A DNA stretch of 64,000 nt. Origin: Closterium sp. Naga37s-1. Taxonomy: Eukaryota; Streptophyta; Zygnematophyceae; Desmidiales; Closteriaceae. Made by a program: the position numbers and the translations under genes. Where the stretch lies: the NCBI GenBank assembly GCA_947471745.1, contig CANJKZ010000979.1, forward strand, positions 992,001 to 1,056,000. Reading direction: 5' to 3'. Shown here piece after piece: positions 44,701 to 56,400 of this stretch (positions are counted from its first letter, which is position 1; each line of letters begins with the position of its first letter). The notes under the pieces were generated by a model. The model was not told the DNA's origin, did no database searches, and saw nothing but the letters and a program-made list of their open reading frames with translations.

Positions 44701-45724
44701 ACAAGGTGGGGGAAAAGAAGCACACGGAAGGGAAGGTTAGGAGGGGAATGTGAGGAGGGAAAGTTGTGAACAGGATAGTCGGGTTATGATAAAAGAAATC
44801 TTGCAGGAAAAGTCAAGTTTCCTTCTCAAGGAAAGGAAAGAAAAGAAAGGAAGCAAAGCAGCAAGGGCGTGGCGTGCGTGCAGTGTGCACAAGTCAATCA
44901 CGACTCACCTTGACACTGCCATCGCCGCTAGCGGACACTAGAAGATTCTCATTCGCCTGGAGCCGAGGGGAAGGGGCGGACGGTACGGGGTGGAGAAATT
45001 GGGCTGGATAAGATGGAAGGGGCTAGGGTCAAACGGAGGTTGTTGACAAACACGCAAAGAAGGCCAATGAGGAGATCTTCCCACATCAGATCAGATCAGA
45101 TTAGATTTACATAATCCGTCGCCTTATAAAGCGCACACTTCACCTGGCCTCCCCTCATCCCAGCCCACTGCAGCAGCTGCAAAGCAAACAACCACACTGC
45201 ACCTCACTGTACCCGCACTGCACCGCACTGTGCCTCACCTCACTCCAGCAGCAGTCGTACAGCCCGTCTGCTGTGTCATACGCCATCACCTCCACCAACC
45301 CGCCTCCTGGGGACAGCTGAGGGACCGAGCAGGGAAGGGAATAATGGATGGAGGGGGAGAGAAGAATGGATGGAGGAGGGGGAGAGAAGAATAGATGGTG
45401 GAGGAGACGATAAGTCAATTCAGAGATGCCTCAATAAGCAGCAGTCATTCAGCCCATCTGCCTGTCATACGCCTTGGAGAGAGGAGGGGGGAGGAGGTGG
45501 GGGGAGAGGAGCGGGGTTGGAGACAGAAGCAGCTTCTTTCGAAGGAGTTGGACAAAATGACACATTTTGAGCCTTTTACAAAGTAATATGGTGCCAACGA
45601 CACCAAGGTTGAGTGCGGTGCAGTGCGATACCTCGAGTACGTGCAAACGGCCATTGCCAATGATGCCGAAGTTCTGTGCCGTCGCGACAGCCAGCCGATT
45701 CTCCACAAATGGACTGAAGCGAGC
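41780..45724 (-). CDS. PEX7: Peroxisomal PTS2 import receptor PEX7 (WD40)
   Basis: Seven exons modelled on the minus strand: 45632-45724, 45239-45316, 44909-44956, 44629-44696, 44173-44242, 42874-42947 and 41780-42287. All are GT-AG with matching phases. They give 312 codons plus stop, starting ARFSPFVENRLAVATAQNFG. The first exon (about 14 residues) was not found. PEX7 binds cargo with a PTS2 signal in the cytosol and delivers it to the peroxisome with PEX5. WD40 repeats are visible: YDTADGLYDCCWSE, NENLLVSASGDGSVKIWDL, VDWNVVRRDSFLSSSWDDT, REHTYCVYSAVWNPAHPDVF and later ones. Length fits the family (about 320 aa). The gene is enlarged by duplicated exon borders, two minisatellites and a DNA transposon. 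Confidence 0.88.
42340..42600 (-). repeat. Two upstream copies of the last PEX7 exon's start
   Basis: A close copy of the exon start (CTCAG|GAACCCGGCTCTTCCAGATGT and on) runs from 42421 down to about 42340. A more worn copy runs from about 42600 to 42520, where CCTCACATCTTCCGGTTGCA parallels GCATCAGCATCTGGTGATTG of the true exon. Divergence rises with distance from the true acceptor at 42287. Confidence 0.75.
42741..43087 (-). repeat. Copies of the PEX7 LWALESG exon
   Basis: A full 74-bp copy at 43014-43087 keeps the CAG acceptor, but its end reads GTCTGATATGG where the true exon (42874-42947) has GTATGGTATGG. A partial copy lies at 42741-42800 on the other side. The true exon is chosen because its phase and its GT donor join correctly to the last exon. 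Confidence 0.8.
43241..43769. mobile_element. PIF/Harbinger-like non-autonomous transposon in a PEX7 intron
   Basis: The inverted ends are GGGCGTGTGAAATCGCCG at 43241 and, on the other strand from 43769, GGGCGTGTAAAATCCCCG (16 of 18 match). The 3-bp duplication TAA at 43238-43240 and 43770-43772 is typical of PIF/Harbinger. The 192-codon frame inside does not look like a transposase. It lies between the exons at 44173 and 42947. Confidence 0.78.
44030..44180 (-). repeat. Minisatellite made of a PEX7 exon end and donor site
   Basis: About nine units of 16 bp (CTTGATTGTATCACAC on the plus strand). On the minus strand this is CAATCAAG followed by GTGTGATA, which is exactly the last bases of the exon ending at 44173 plus its GT donor. 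Each unit therefore carries a ready-made donor context downstream of the true one. Farther units are more varied. Confidence 0.88.
44306..44512 (+). repeat. Purine-rich 13-bp minisatellite in a PEX7 intron
   Basis: Fifteen or so units of GGGGAGGGGAGAT and the variant with GGTGAGAC. The repeat creates long Pro/Ser/His-rich frames on the minus strand and Gly/Glu-rich ones on the plus strand, and these are not genes. Some units contain GGTGAG. Confidence 0.9.
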
Positions 45725-45811
45725 CTGGGGAACACGAGAGGTAAGGGAAGGAGGAGAGGAGCAGGAGCAAAGTTGAGTGCGGTGCAGTGCGGTGCAGTAT
45801 GGTACCTCGAG

Positions 45812-46125
45812 TACGTGCAGGCGGCCATTGCCAATGATGCCGAAGTTCTGTGCCGTGGCGACAGCCAGTAGATTCTCCACAAATGGACTGAAGCGAGCCC
45901 GCAGGCAGACAGGGGATGAGGGAAGGAGGAGTAGGGAAGGGAGACGAAGCAAGGAGTTGGGAGGGAGGAGTGAGGGGAGACGTGGCGACTGCCAGTCGAT
46001 TCTCCACAAACGGACTGAAGCGAGCCTGCAGGCAGACAGGGGCAAATAGAGCAAGCACAAAAGTGGGTAGGAGACGAGGAGTGTTGAGACATGTAAGAAC
46101 TCGGGCTGAAGCGGCCCTGGGACAC
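45812..46125 (-). repeat. Upstream copies of the PEX7 FSPFVENRLAV exon
   Basis: The copy at about 45812-45903 keeps the donor but lacks the AG acceptor. The copy at about 45981-46025 keeps a CAG acceptor but only the first half of the exon. A faint third trace lies near 46105-46125. Only the copy at 45632-45724 has both splice sites, which is why it is taken as real. Confidence 0.8.
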
Positions 46126-47377
46126 ACAGTGGGAAAATGGAGGACGCACAAAGAGGAAGCTGCGAGAGTCAGGAGGAGCGAGTAGACAACCATAGGGAGA
46201 GACAGGATCAAGCGGCTAGCCTAAGTACCATAGGAGAAACGGGGGAAGGTGAAAACGGGGGTGTGAGTTTTCAACCGCCTCAATACGGAGAGAGCGCAAC
46301 GACATATGACGGAGAACTGAAGCAGCTCGTTAATTAGCTCGATTGCTTGTCATCCTCTCATCGCATTTCAGGTGATTTTAAAAATTTGTTAATGCAGGCT
46401 AAAATGGAGAATATGGATCTTCATATTGCGTACCGAGTATCCATTAAACGCGGTCTTGAAACGAGGCATCGCTGCGAATCGCTACGGTCCCTACAGCAAC
46501 GCTCCAAGCGGTTTTGAAGCTTTAGACAACTCTCCTGACGGTCGACTCCCAGAACGGTCAACCCGCAAAACGTTCGATCCGATTCACTCAACCAGATAGC
46601 GATCTGATCGGCTGGGAAGCTAGAAACTCTCAAGAAAAAACTGCTGATAGCTACTAGCTTCAGGTAATGTATGATGCCGGTGAAGAAATAAAAAGAGCTG
46701 GAAAGGCGAACATTGTCTTGTGGTGCTCGCAAGAACGAAGCGGAGGCTGTGAAATGCAGTAGGTTAATCGAAGAACTCCTTCAAAAGCTCGCTCGCTGAT
46801 ACGCTGAAGAGCAAGAAATAAGTACGACGAAATTAGAGTGCTGTTGGTAGTTGACACGTCAGCATGAGGTGGCAATGGGCGAAGACAGCAAGAAAGGAGA
46901 AGCCCAAACAACCTTGAGGTTGACTCACAGGTGAGCTTTGCGAATTGGCTTGATAGACACGAAACATTTACCACGAGAGTAGTCTCTGTAACTAGAAGTC
47001 GCTTTTTGCGAGTCATCAGAAAATAGCAACCAGTCATCGTGCAGAAACCATTCGCGAAAGGTCTTGCGAAAATGACATGCGTGTCTCACTGCGACAGCGA
47101 GAACGTGGGCGAATTCCTTCCAAGCACCACAGGGAAATCTGCTCATTCTCATTCAGCAGCAGGGAGGGAGAGAGTCCATCTCAAATATTCCATTCCCTTC
47201 TTCCATTCTTCCATTCAGTAGCAGATTTGGTGATTTCTTGCCATGTCTCTGACACTCCGCTGATTCTGACGGAGTTGATTAGTTAATTTTGACAGTTCTT
47301 GACAATTACTACCAATTTTCCTCACAAACCTGGTTCTAATTTCCTTTTATCGGGGACGCTCTTTCGTATGAGAGTTT
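46126..47377. other. Divergent promoter region of PEX7 and FO synthase
   Basis: PEX7 (minus) and FO synthase (plus) are divergent, so both promoters must lie here. The missing first PEX7 exon should too, but I could not identify it. No other gene is supported. Confidence 0.4.
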
Positions 47378-47477
47378 GCTGACCCGGCCATACTAATTGC
47401 TGACTCGACCGTACTAATAGCTGGCCCGACCATCCAAATAGCTGGCACGAGCATACTAATTGCTGGCCCGAAATAGA
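47378..47477 (+). repeat. 21-bp tandem repeats in the FO synthase leader
   Basis: Units starting GCTGACCCGG, GCTGACTCGA, GCTGGCCCGA, GCTGGCACGA and GCTGGCCCGA begin at 47378, 47399, 47420, 47441 and 47462. They end directly at the ATG at 47478. Most units contain TACTAAT. They probably lie in the transcribed leader. Confidence 0.75.
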
Positions 47478-50400
47478 ATGGAGACAATTGCCGCGGCTCC
47501 TCCTACTCGATTTCTTTCGAAGAAGGTCGTAATACCTCGCAATGTCCTTGGACTGACATGTCATGAACCGCGATTTCCGCCGAGTAGACAGTCCTCCGCG
47601 TTCCTCCTTACTCATCAGCTCGTCTCTGTACTGTTTCCGGTTAGTCCAACTCGCAAGCAGGCTCTCGTGAAGTTGAATCAGGCGAGAGGCTCACGCGTTA
47701 GCAGGCTGAATTCGCATGTTCCTGACTGTCCGATTGACATGCCACGTGTGCCAGATGAGCAGGAAGCGACGAATCCAGCGGTAGAAGATGATCGGCTCAA
47801 AGTTTTGTGCGACATAGTCGCACGAGCTCGGAAGGGGAAGACAATGCGAGAATATGAGCAGGAGAAGGGGAAAAGCACGCATGAGGATAGACGAGTAAGA
47901 GAAGACGAATCCGGTGACACAGCTCCTGACACCTCTGCTGTTGCTTCCACTATCAAATTCAAAACGAAATCCAAAATCAAATCCGGAATCGAATCCAGTA
48001 CCACTTACGCTACCACAGACCCTTCCGTCTCTGGCCTGCCCACAGCAGAAGAGGCCCGTTTCATCTCCTCCCTCCCACTTGAAACGCTCGTTTCAGCAGC
48101 CGGAACAATTCGCGACCAGCGCGAGGACCCCCATATAGTCACATTCTCGCCCAAGGTCTTCATTCCAGTCACATTCCTCTGCAGGGACACATGCGCCTAC
48201 TGCACCTTTGCCAAGCCTCCAGATCAGGTTCGGCGCGCATACATGACCGAAGCTGAGGTGCTGGAAGTGGCTCGGGCCGGAGCTGCGGTCGGGTGTGTTG
48301 AGGCTCTGTTTACTCTGGGTGATAAACCAGAACTGAGATATGAGGAGGCGAGGAAAGAGGTCAGTTGATCTTACAGCTTTTAAGTTGCCACAACAGTTTG
48401 GTTTGAGAGGTTCAGTTGCCATTTCTTCCATTTCTTCTTTGTAATTGCATATGGTAGCAAATCATTTGTAAGTAACCCTTTCAGCAATTCCTTGTCGTTT
48501 CAGCTCCAAGAGCTGAGATTCCCCTCCACCATACACTACGTTGCACACCTAGCCTCCAGAATGCTGCATTGCACCGCACAATGGTGCTCAATGTCCCCCC
48601 CCTCATCTATTCCTTTTTATTCCCTTGTCAATCCAGCTTCAAGAGCAGAGGTTCCCCTCCACAATTCACTGCGTCGCCCACCTAGCCGCCAGAGTGCTGC
48701 AGTGCATGAAGCTGTAGTGATTAATCCCTCCCTGCGCCCACCCCACCTACACCTTTCCATTCTTTGTCATTCCAGCTTCAAGAGCTGGGGTTTACCTCCA
48801 CCATACACTACGTCGCCCATCTAGCCGCCAGAGTGCTGCAGTGCACAGGACTGCTGCCGCACGTCAACGCCGGCACCATGGGGGCGGCAGACCTTGTCCT
48901 TTTGCGCCACGTGGCGGCCAGCCAGGGGCTGATGCTGGAGAGCACGGCAGAAGGGTTGATGAAACCCGGTGGGGCCCACTGGGGGTGTCCGGATAAGGAG
49001 CCAAGCGTGAGGCTGGCGACAATTGAAGCTGCTGGTGAGTTCGCAAGACCTGCGGCCAATTGTTATTAGAGCAGAGCAGAGCAGAGGGCTGCTAAAACCC
49101 GGTGGGGCCCACTGGGGCTGCCCGGATAAGGAGCCAAGCGCGAGGCTGACAACGATCAAGGCTGCTGGTGAGCTTTCTGAAGGGGTGAGAGGTACAGGGT
49201 GAGAGGTCTTAGTGAAAGTTACAGGGTGAGAGGTACAGGGTGAGAGGTACAGGGTGAGAGGTACAGGGTGAGAGGTCTTAGTGAAAGGTGTAGGGGGCGG
49301 TGTAGGGTGAATAAGCGTCTCTCATTTCCCCTTTCACTGCCCTCTCCCTTCCATCTCCCTTCCCTCTCCCTCCCCGCTCACTCCCCTCATTCCCCTTATA
49401 CCCTCTCACGCCAGGTGCTGCTCGCATACCCTCTACAAGCAGGCTCCTTGTGGGCATAGGCGAGTCAAGGAATGACAGACTAAGGGACCTCTTAACCCTC
49501 CGGGACCTACACTCCCGCTATGGGCACATACAGGAGATCATTATCCAGCCATTTCCCCCCTCCATTGCTTTCACCTAACCCTACGGGACCTACACTCCCG
49601 CTAAGGGCACATACAGGAGATCATCATCCAGCCGTTCCGAGCCAAGGAGCAGACGAGGATGGGACGGTTAACCATCCAGCCATTTTCTCCCCTCACACCT
49701 TCTCACTCATCGCGTTCTGCAGGTGTTGCCCGTATACCCTTTACAAGCGGTCTCCTTGTGGGTATAGGCGAGACAAGGGCCGACAGATTAAGAGACCTGC
49801 TAACACTTCGAGACCTTCACTCCCGCTACGGGCACATACAGGAGATCATCATCCAGCCGTTCAGAGCCAAGGAGCAGACGAGGATGGGGGTTTGGGGCCA
49901 TGCAGAGACGGAGGAGCTGCTGTGGAGTGTGGTGATGGCACGGATTGTGTTCGGGGCTCATATGAGCATCCAGTCGCCACCCAACCTGAGGTGAGAAGGA
50001 GAGGGCGAGCAGGGTCAGAGTGGGGTGGACGAGGATGGGGGTGTGGGGGCATGCAGAGGCGTTTGAGCTGCTGTGGAGCGTGGCTATGGCATGGATTGTG
50101 CTTGGTGCATGCATGAGCATCCAGTGGCCTGCCCAACCTGAGGTGAGAGAGGAAGAGATAATGAGCAGTGGCCTGCCCAACCTGAGGTGAGAGAGGAAGA
50201 GATAATGAGCAGTGGCCTGCCCAACCTGAGGTGAGGCTCTGTGAGGCGCCTAAAAACTCGTCAGAGGCGGAGGAGCTGCTGTGGAGCGTGGGGCTCACAT
50301 TAGCATTCAGTCGCTGCCCAACCTAAGGTGAGAAAGAGTGGGTGGGGCTTTGATTGGAGTGGTGGGGGGGAGTGGAGAGGGGTGGTTTGGGGTGTGGCGA

Positions 50401-53400
50401 TGGCGCGCATCATGTTTGGGGCTCACATGAGCATCCAGTCGCCACCCGAGCTCAGGTGAGTGGGGATCGGGAGTGGTATTGGTTGATTGGGGGGGGGGGC
50501 AGTGGAGAGGGGTGCTGTGGAGCGTGGCGATGGCACGCATCGTGCTCATCAGGGCGCACATGAGCATTCAGTCCTCACACATGTGAGCCCACATGTCCTC
50601 AGGAGAGTTAGCAGAGAGAATGAGCAGGGGCCTGGCTATACACACATTGGCAGGGGCACACGCACACACACTCACGGGCCCACTCTGTTTCTCCCCTGTT
50701 TCCCCAGGGGCACTTTCATTTCACCCCTGGGAAATCATCTCTTGCTACTTCATTTTCAAGTTGACTTTTGAGTCGACTCAAAAGTCAACTCGAAATCATC
50801 TCTCGCTACTTCATTTTCAAGCTCTTAACCTCTCTTTCTGGACATCCCCCCCCATATTCCTCCTTCACCCCCTCTTCCTGCTCTGTCCTCGCATCGTGGT
50901 GTGTGGCAGTGTGGGGGACTTGGCTCAGCGCGCCCTTATAGCAGCGGGGATCAACGACTGGGGAGGGATCTCGCCAGTCACCGTTGACTGGGTCAACCCT
51001 GAGGTGAGGTGCTAAAGCGTAAGGCTGAGCAGTTTCTGTTTGCAGGGTGGAGCAGGAAGGAATCTCTCGATGTTATTGCAGTCCTGGGAAAATAAATTCC
51101 CATGTACAGTTGACCAGGTCAACCCTGGTGTGGGGCTCTGCACTGACGGGCTGAGAAGGTTCTTAACCCACACAGTTGACTCAGTCAACACCACCAGTCA
51201 TCACATGCTTGATCTCCCTTATCTCCCTTCACCCTCCCCTCATTCATTTTTCCCTTGCTCTCTTTCTGAGTTGTCTGGAAACTCTCCCATATCTGTCGTG
51301 TATCCTCTTTCTCCTGTCCCCTTCATTCCTCTTCCCCTTGCTCTCACTAACTACCACTCCGCCATTCCGTTTCTCCCCCCTTCCATCGATCCCTTCCACT
51401 TGCCATCCACTCCCCCATCCTATCCACCTGCCTCCTCCATTCCATCCTATCCATCTTTCCCCTCTCGTTTCTGTTTCTCAGGCCCCCTTTTGAGGCGCCT
51501 CAAAAGTTTTGAGGCGCCTCACCCATCCACTCCCCCATCCTATCCACCTGCCTCCTCCATTCCATCCTATCCATCTTTCTCCTCTCATTTCTGTTTCCCA
51601 GGCCCCCTGGCCGCACATTCACGAGCTGGCATCAGTCACTGCAGCTTCTGGGAAGGTTCTCGTGCCTCGCCTGCCTGTTTACCCGAGCTTTTTGTCACTG
51701 CACAACCAAGACACGTGGCTGGTGAGAAGGTTGACACGTGGCTGGTGAAAATACTGTCATGTGGCTGGTAAGAATGGTGACACGTGGCTGTGGCTAGTTA
51801 AAGTGGTGACACGTGGCTGGAACCGTGCTGGCCCTGTCAGCGTGCTGTCTCAGCCACAGTGCTTGCTAGCCCTGTCACTGTGGCAGGCAATCCTGGGCGT
51901 GAGACAAGAGGACCCACATCCACTCGTCGAGAAATGAGAGTGCTTTTGAGACGTCTCAAAAACGCTCTCATTTCATGTGCCTGTCACTGTGGCAGACAAT
52001 CCTGGGCGTGAGAGCTGTCAGAAGCAGACAGGTGGGCTGCAAGAGTTAAGGCCTTCACAGCCCACCTGTTTGCTTCTGACAGCCCCTGTCACTGTGGCAG
52101 GCACGTGAAATGAGAGTGAGAGGACCCACATCCACAGTCCCCTCCTCTGCAACTGCAAGGCCCGCCATGTCCCTTACTTAACCTTTCTTCCCTTCTAGTT
52201 GCTATCCACACCACAGCCCCCTCAATACGCAAGGCCTCTGATTTGAACCCGTGAATCCATGTCAGTTTCCCTTCCTTCCCTTCTGCCTTCCCTTCTCCCT
52301 GCCCGACCTCCCTGCTCTCCCTGCCCTCCCTGCCCTCCCTCCATGCCCTCCCTCCATGCCCTCCCTGTAACCAGGACCCCAGGGTCCTTCCCCATATTCT
52401 CCAACTCTCAGACAGCTCGGGCTACGCCAGGTGCCAGCAGTGGGCGCTTGGGGCCACGTTGCCCTTTTCATCTCCACCTCTCCTTCCCTCCATGCCCTCT
52501 CTGTCACCGGGACCCCATGGTCCTTCCTTCCTTCCTCGCGTCCTCCAGCTCTCGAACAGTTCAGTTCAGGCTACTCCACCAGCTTCAAGGCCTTCTCTCT
52601 GAAGCCACGAGTCCATGTTGTTGCCCTTTCCTTGCCTGCCTGCCCACGTGCGCCCCCCCTGCCGTCGTTCCCTGCCTGCCAGGATCCCGTGGTCCTTCCT
52701 CTCGTTCTCCAGCTCTCAGACAGTTCAGCCTACGCCAGGTGCCAGCAGTGGGCGCCAGGAACCCTGCTGACCCTGCCTGCCACCCTGTCCCTGCCTCTGT
52801 GCCTCCCCCCATCACTGCCACCAGGATCCCGTGGTCCTTCCTCTAGTGCTCCAACTCTCAGACAGTTCAGCCTACGCCAGGTGCCAGCAGTGGGCGCCAG
52901 GAACCCTGCTGATCCTGCCTGCCACCCTGTCCCTGCCTCTGTGCCTCCCCCCATCACTGCCACCAGGATCCCGTGGTCCTTCCTCTAGTGCTCCAACTCT
53001 CAGACAGTTCAGCCTACGCCAAGTGCCTGCAGTGGGCGCCAGGAACCCTGCTGATCCTGCCTGCCACCCTGTCCCTGCCTCTGTGCCTCCCCCCATCACT
53101 GCCACCAGGATCCCGCGGTCCTTCCTCTAGTGCTCCAACTCTCAGACAGTTCAGCCTACGCCAAGTGCCAGCAGTGGGCGCCAGGAACCCTGCTGACCCT
53201 GCCTGCCACCCTGTCCCTGCCTCTGTGCCTCCCCCCATCACTGCCACCAGGATCCCGTGGTCCTTCCTCTAGTGCTCCAACTCTCAGACAGTTCAGCCTA
53301 CGCCAGGTGCCAGCAGTGGGCGCCAGGAACCCTGCTGATCCTGCCTGCCACCCTGTCCCTGCCTCTGTGCCTCCCCCCATCACTGCCACCAGGATCCCGT

Positions 53401-56400
53401 GGTCCTTCCTCTAGTGCTCCAACTCTCAGACAGTTCAGCCTACGCCAAGTGCCTGCAGTGGGCGCCAGGAACCCTGCTGATCCTGCCTGCCACCCTGTCC
53501 CTGCCTCTGTGCCTCCCCCCATCACTGCCACCAGGATCCCGCGGTCCTTCCTCTAGTGCTCCAACTCTCAGACAGTTCAGCCTACGCCAGGTGCCAGCAG
53601 TGGGCGCCAGGAACCCTGCTGATCCTGCCTGCCACCCTGTCCCTGCCTCTGTGCCTCCCCCCATCACTGCCACCAGGATCCCGTGGTCCTTCCTCTAGTG
53701 CTCCAACTCTCAGACAGTTCAGCCTACGCCAAGTGCCTGCAGTGGGCGCCAGGAACCCTGCTGACCCTGCCTGCCACCCTGTCCCTGCCTCTGTGCCTCC
53801 CCCCATCACTGCCACCAGGATCCCGTGGTCCTTCCTCTAGTGCTCCAACTCTCAGACAGTTCAGCCTACGCCAGGTGCCAGCAGTGGGCGCCAGGAACCC
53901 TGCTGACCCTGCCTGCCACCCTGTCCCTGCCTCTGTGCCTCCCCCCATCACTGCCACCAGGATCCCGTGGTCCTTCCTCTAGTGCTCCAACTCTCAGACA
54001 GTTCAGCCTACGCCAAGTGCCAGCAGTGGGCGCCAGGAACCCTGCTGACCCTGCCTGCCACCCTGTCCCTGCCTCTGTGCCTCCCCCCATCACTGCCACC
54101 AGGATCCCGTGGTCCTTCCTCTAGTGCTCCAACTCTCAGACAGTTCAGCCTACGCCAGGTGCCAGCAGTGGGCGCCAGGAACCCTGCTGACCCTGCCTGC
54201 CACCCTGTCCCTGCCTCTGTGCCTCCCCCCATCACTGCCACCAGGATCCCGTGGTCCTTCCTCTAGTGCTCCAACTCTCAGACAGTTCAGCCTACGCCAA
54301 GTGCCAGCAGTGGGCGCCAGGAACCCTGCTGACCCTGCCTGCCACCCTGTCCCTGCCTCTGTGCCTCCCCCCATCACTGCCACCAGGATCCCGTGGTCCT
54401 TCCTCTAGTGCTCCAACTCTCAGACAGTTCAGCCTACGCCAGGTGCCAGCAGTGGGCGCCAGGAACCCTGCTGATCCTGCCTGCCACCCTGTCCCTGCCT
54501 CTGTGCCTCCCCCCATCACTGCCACCAGGATCCCGTGGTCCTTCCTCTAGTGCTCCAACTCTCAGACAGTTCAGCCTACGCCAAGTGCCTGCAGTGGGCG
54601 CCAGGAACCCTGCTGACCCTGCCTGCCACCCTGTCCCTGCCTCTGTGCCTCCCCCCATCACTGCCACCAGGATCCCGTGGTCCTTCCTCTAGTGCTCCAA
54701 CTCTCAGACAGTTCAGCCTACGCCAGGTGCCAGCAGTGGGCGCCAGGAACGCTGCTGCCCCTGCCACCTGGTGCAGATGGCTTGCTGACAAGAGCAGCAG
54801 GAGCAGAGTCAGCAGCAGCAGCAGAAGGGAGAGGATTAGCAGCAGCAGAAGCAGCAGCAGACGCAGCAGCAAAAGCAGAATCAAGGGAGATATACGGAGG
54901 AGGATGTATAGCTGTAGGTGCAGATGGGTTGCTGATGGGGACAGAGAGACGTGCCCACGTGGCTGGTGATGACGTGGACATTACACCAAGTGACAAGCCC
55001 ATGCGGATACATGACGTGGCACGAGCAAGTGATGACGTGGCGCGCATTCTTGAACGCGCTCTGGAGGGACACTCGTTGTCTGAGGTGAGTCTATGTACAT
55101 TCTTCCCTTTCCCTGTGCTTCCCTTTCCCTGGGCTTCCCTTTCCCTGTGCTTCCCTTTCCCTGTGCTTCCCTTTCCCTGTGCTTCCCTTTCCCTGTGCTT
55201 CCCTTTCCCTGCGCTTCCCTTTCCCTGCGCTTCCCTTTCCCTGCACCTCATGCGAGTCACTTCTGAGAATTCTTAAAAGTGACTTCAATATCCCTGGAGG
55301 GATGCACGTTGTCTGAGGTGAGGTGAGTGAGTCCACGTGCGTCCCTTTTTTCTCCTGCGCCTCATGTGAGGTGGTTTTAGAGCCGATTGGAAAGTCTCCT
55401 AGCATGCCCTTTCATGCGCTCATGTTTCTCAGGTGTGATCGATCCCTTTCTGCACTGCCACTGATGTTCTGTTCTCTGTGTGTGGGGAGTGCAACAACTC
55501 ACTGGTATGCCGTTGATTTGCCATGATGCCCCGTTCCCATCAGGCGGAGATAGTTCAGCTCTTCTCGGCACGCGGCACTGACTTCCACGCGGTGTGCCGC
55601 GCTGCAGATGGGTTGAGAGCGGTGGTGAGCGGTGACGAGGTGTCATACGTGGTGAATCGCAACATCAACTACACCAACGTGTGCACCTACGCCTGCCAGT
55701 TCTGCGCTTTCAGGTACATACGGCAAGCTTCCACGTCGGACATGTATGACAAGATGCCATGTCGGATTGTGTGCATTCATGTCTGGACCAGAAGAAATGT
55801 GAAAAACACGTTGCACATGACATATCTACTATGGTTAAGAAGATTTGAGTTTAGACACATGGAAAAAGCTTGAGCCACATGGGCCTGCATTGCCTTCTTC
55901 CTTCCTCCCATCTCGTGTTTGATGCAGCAAGGGGAAATCAGCCGAGAGTCTCAGGGGCCAGCCATACCTGTGAGAGAACCTTCCCATTGCTTGCCATGCT
56001 GTCACGCCACATCATCTTGCCATGCTGTCACACGACATCATCTTGCTACGCCATGCCTTCTTTTCTCAGTCCTCTTCTGCTATTCTCTACTGTGCCGTCC
56101 TCTATGCCTTGCCATCGCACCATGCCATCATGCGACATGCCACAAACATTCCTTCCGCGTTACTTTTAAGTCGACTCAAAAGTATTCTCTACTGCTGTCC
56201 TCTATGTCATGCCATCGTATCATGCCATCGTATCATGCCATCGTATCATGCCATCGTATCATGCCATCGTATCATGCCATCGTATCATGCCATCGTATCA
56301 TGCCATCGTATCATGCCATCGTATCATGCCATCGTATCATGCCATCGTATCATGCCATCGTATCATGCCATCGTATCATGGCGTCGTATCATGGCGTCGT

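Noticed and set aside
52788-54692. Ladder of near-identical 77-99-codon frames on both strands
   Set aside because: They are products of the 142-bp array, each starting one unit further on. They hold no independent conserved domain.
52683-54770. Possible CRISPR-like array of regular repeats
   Set aside because: Repeats are adjacent 142-bp units with no unique spacers, lie in a nuclear intron and contain an exon start. The genome is eukaryotic.
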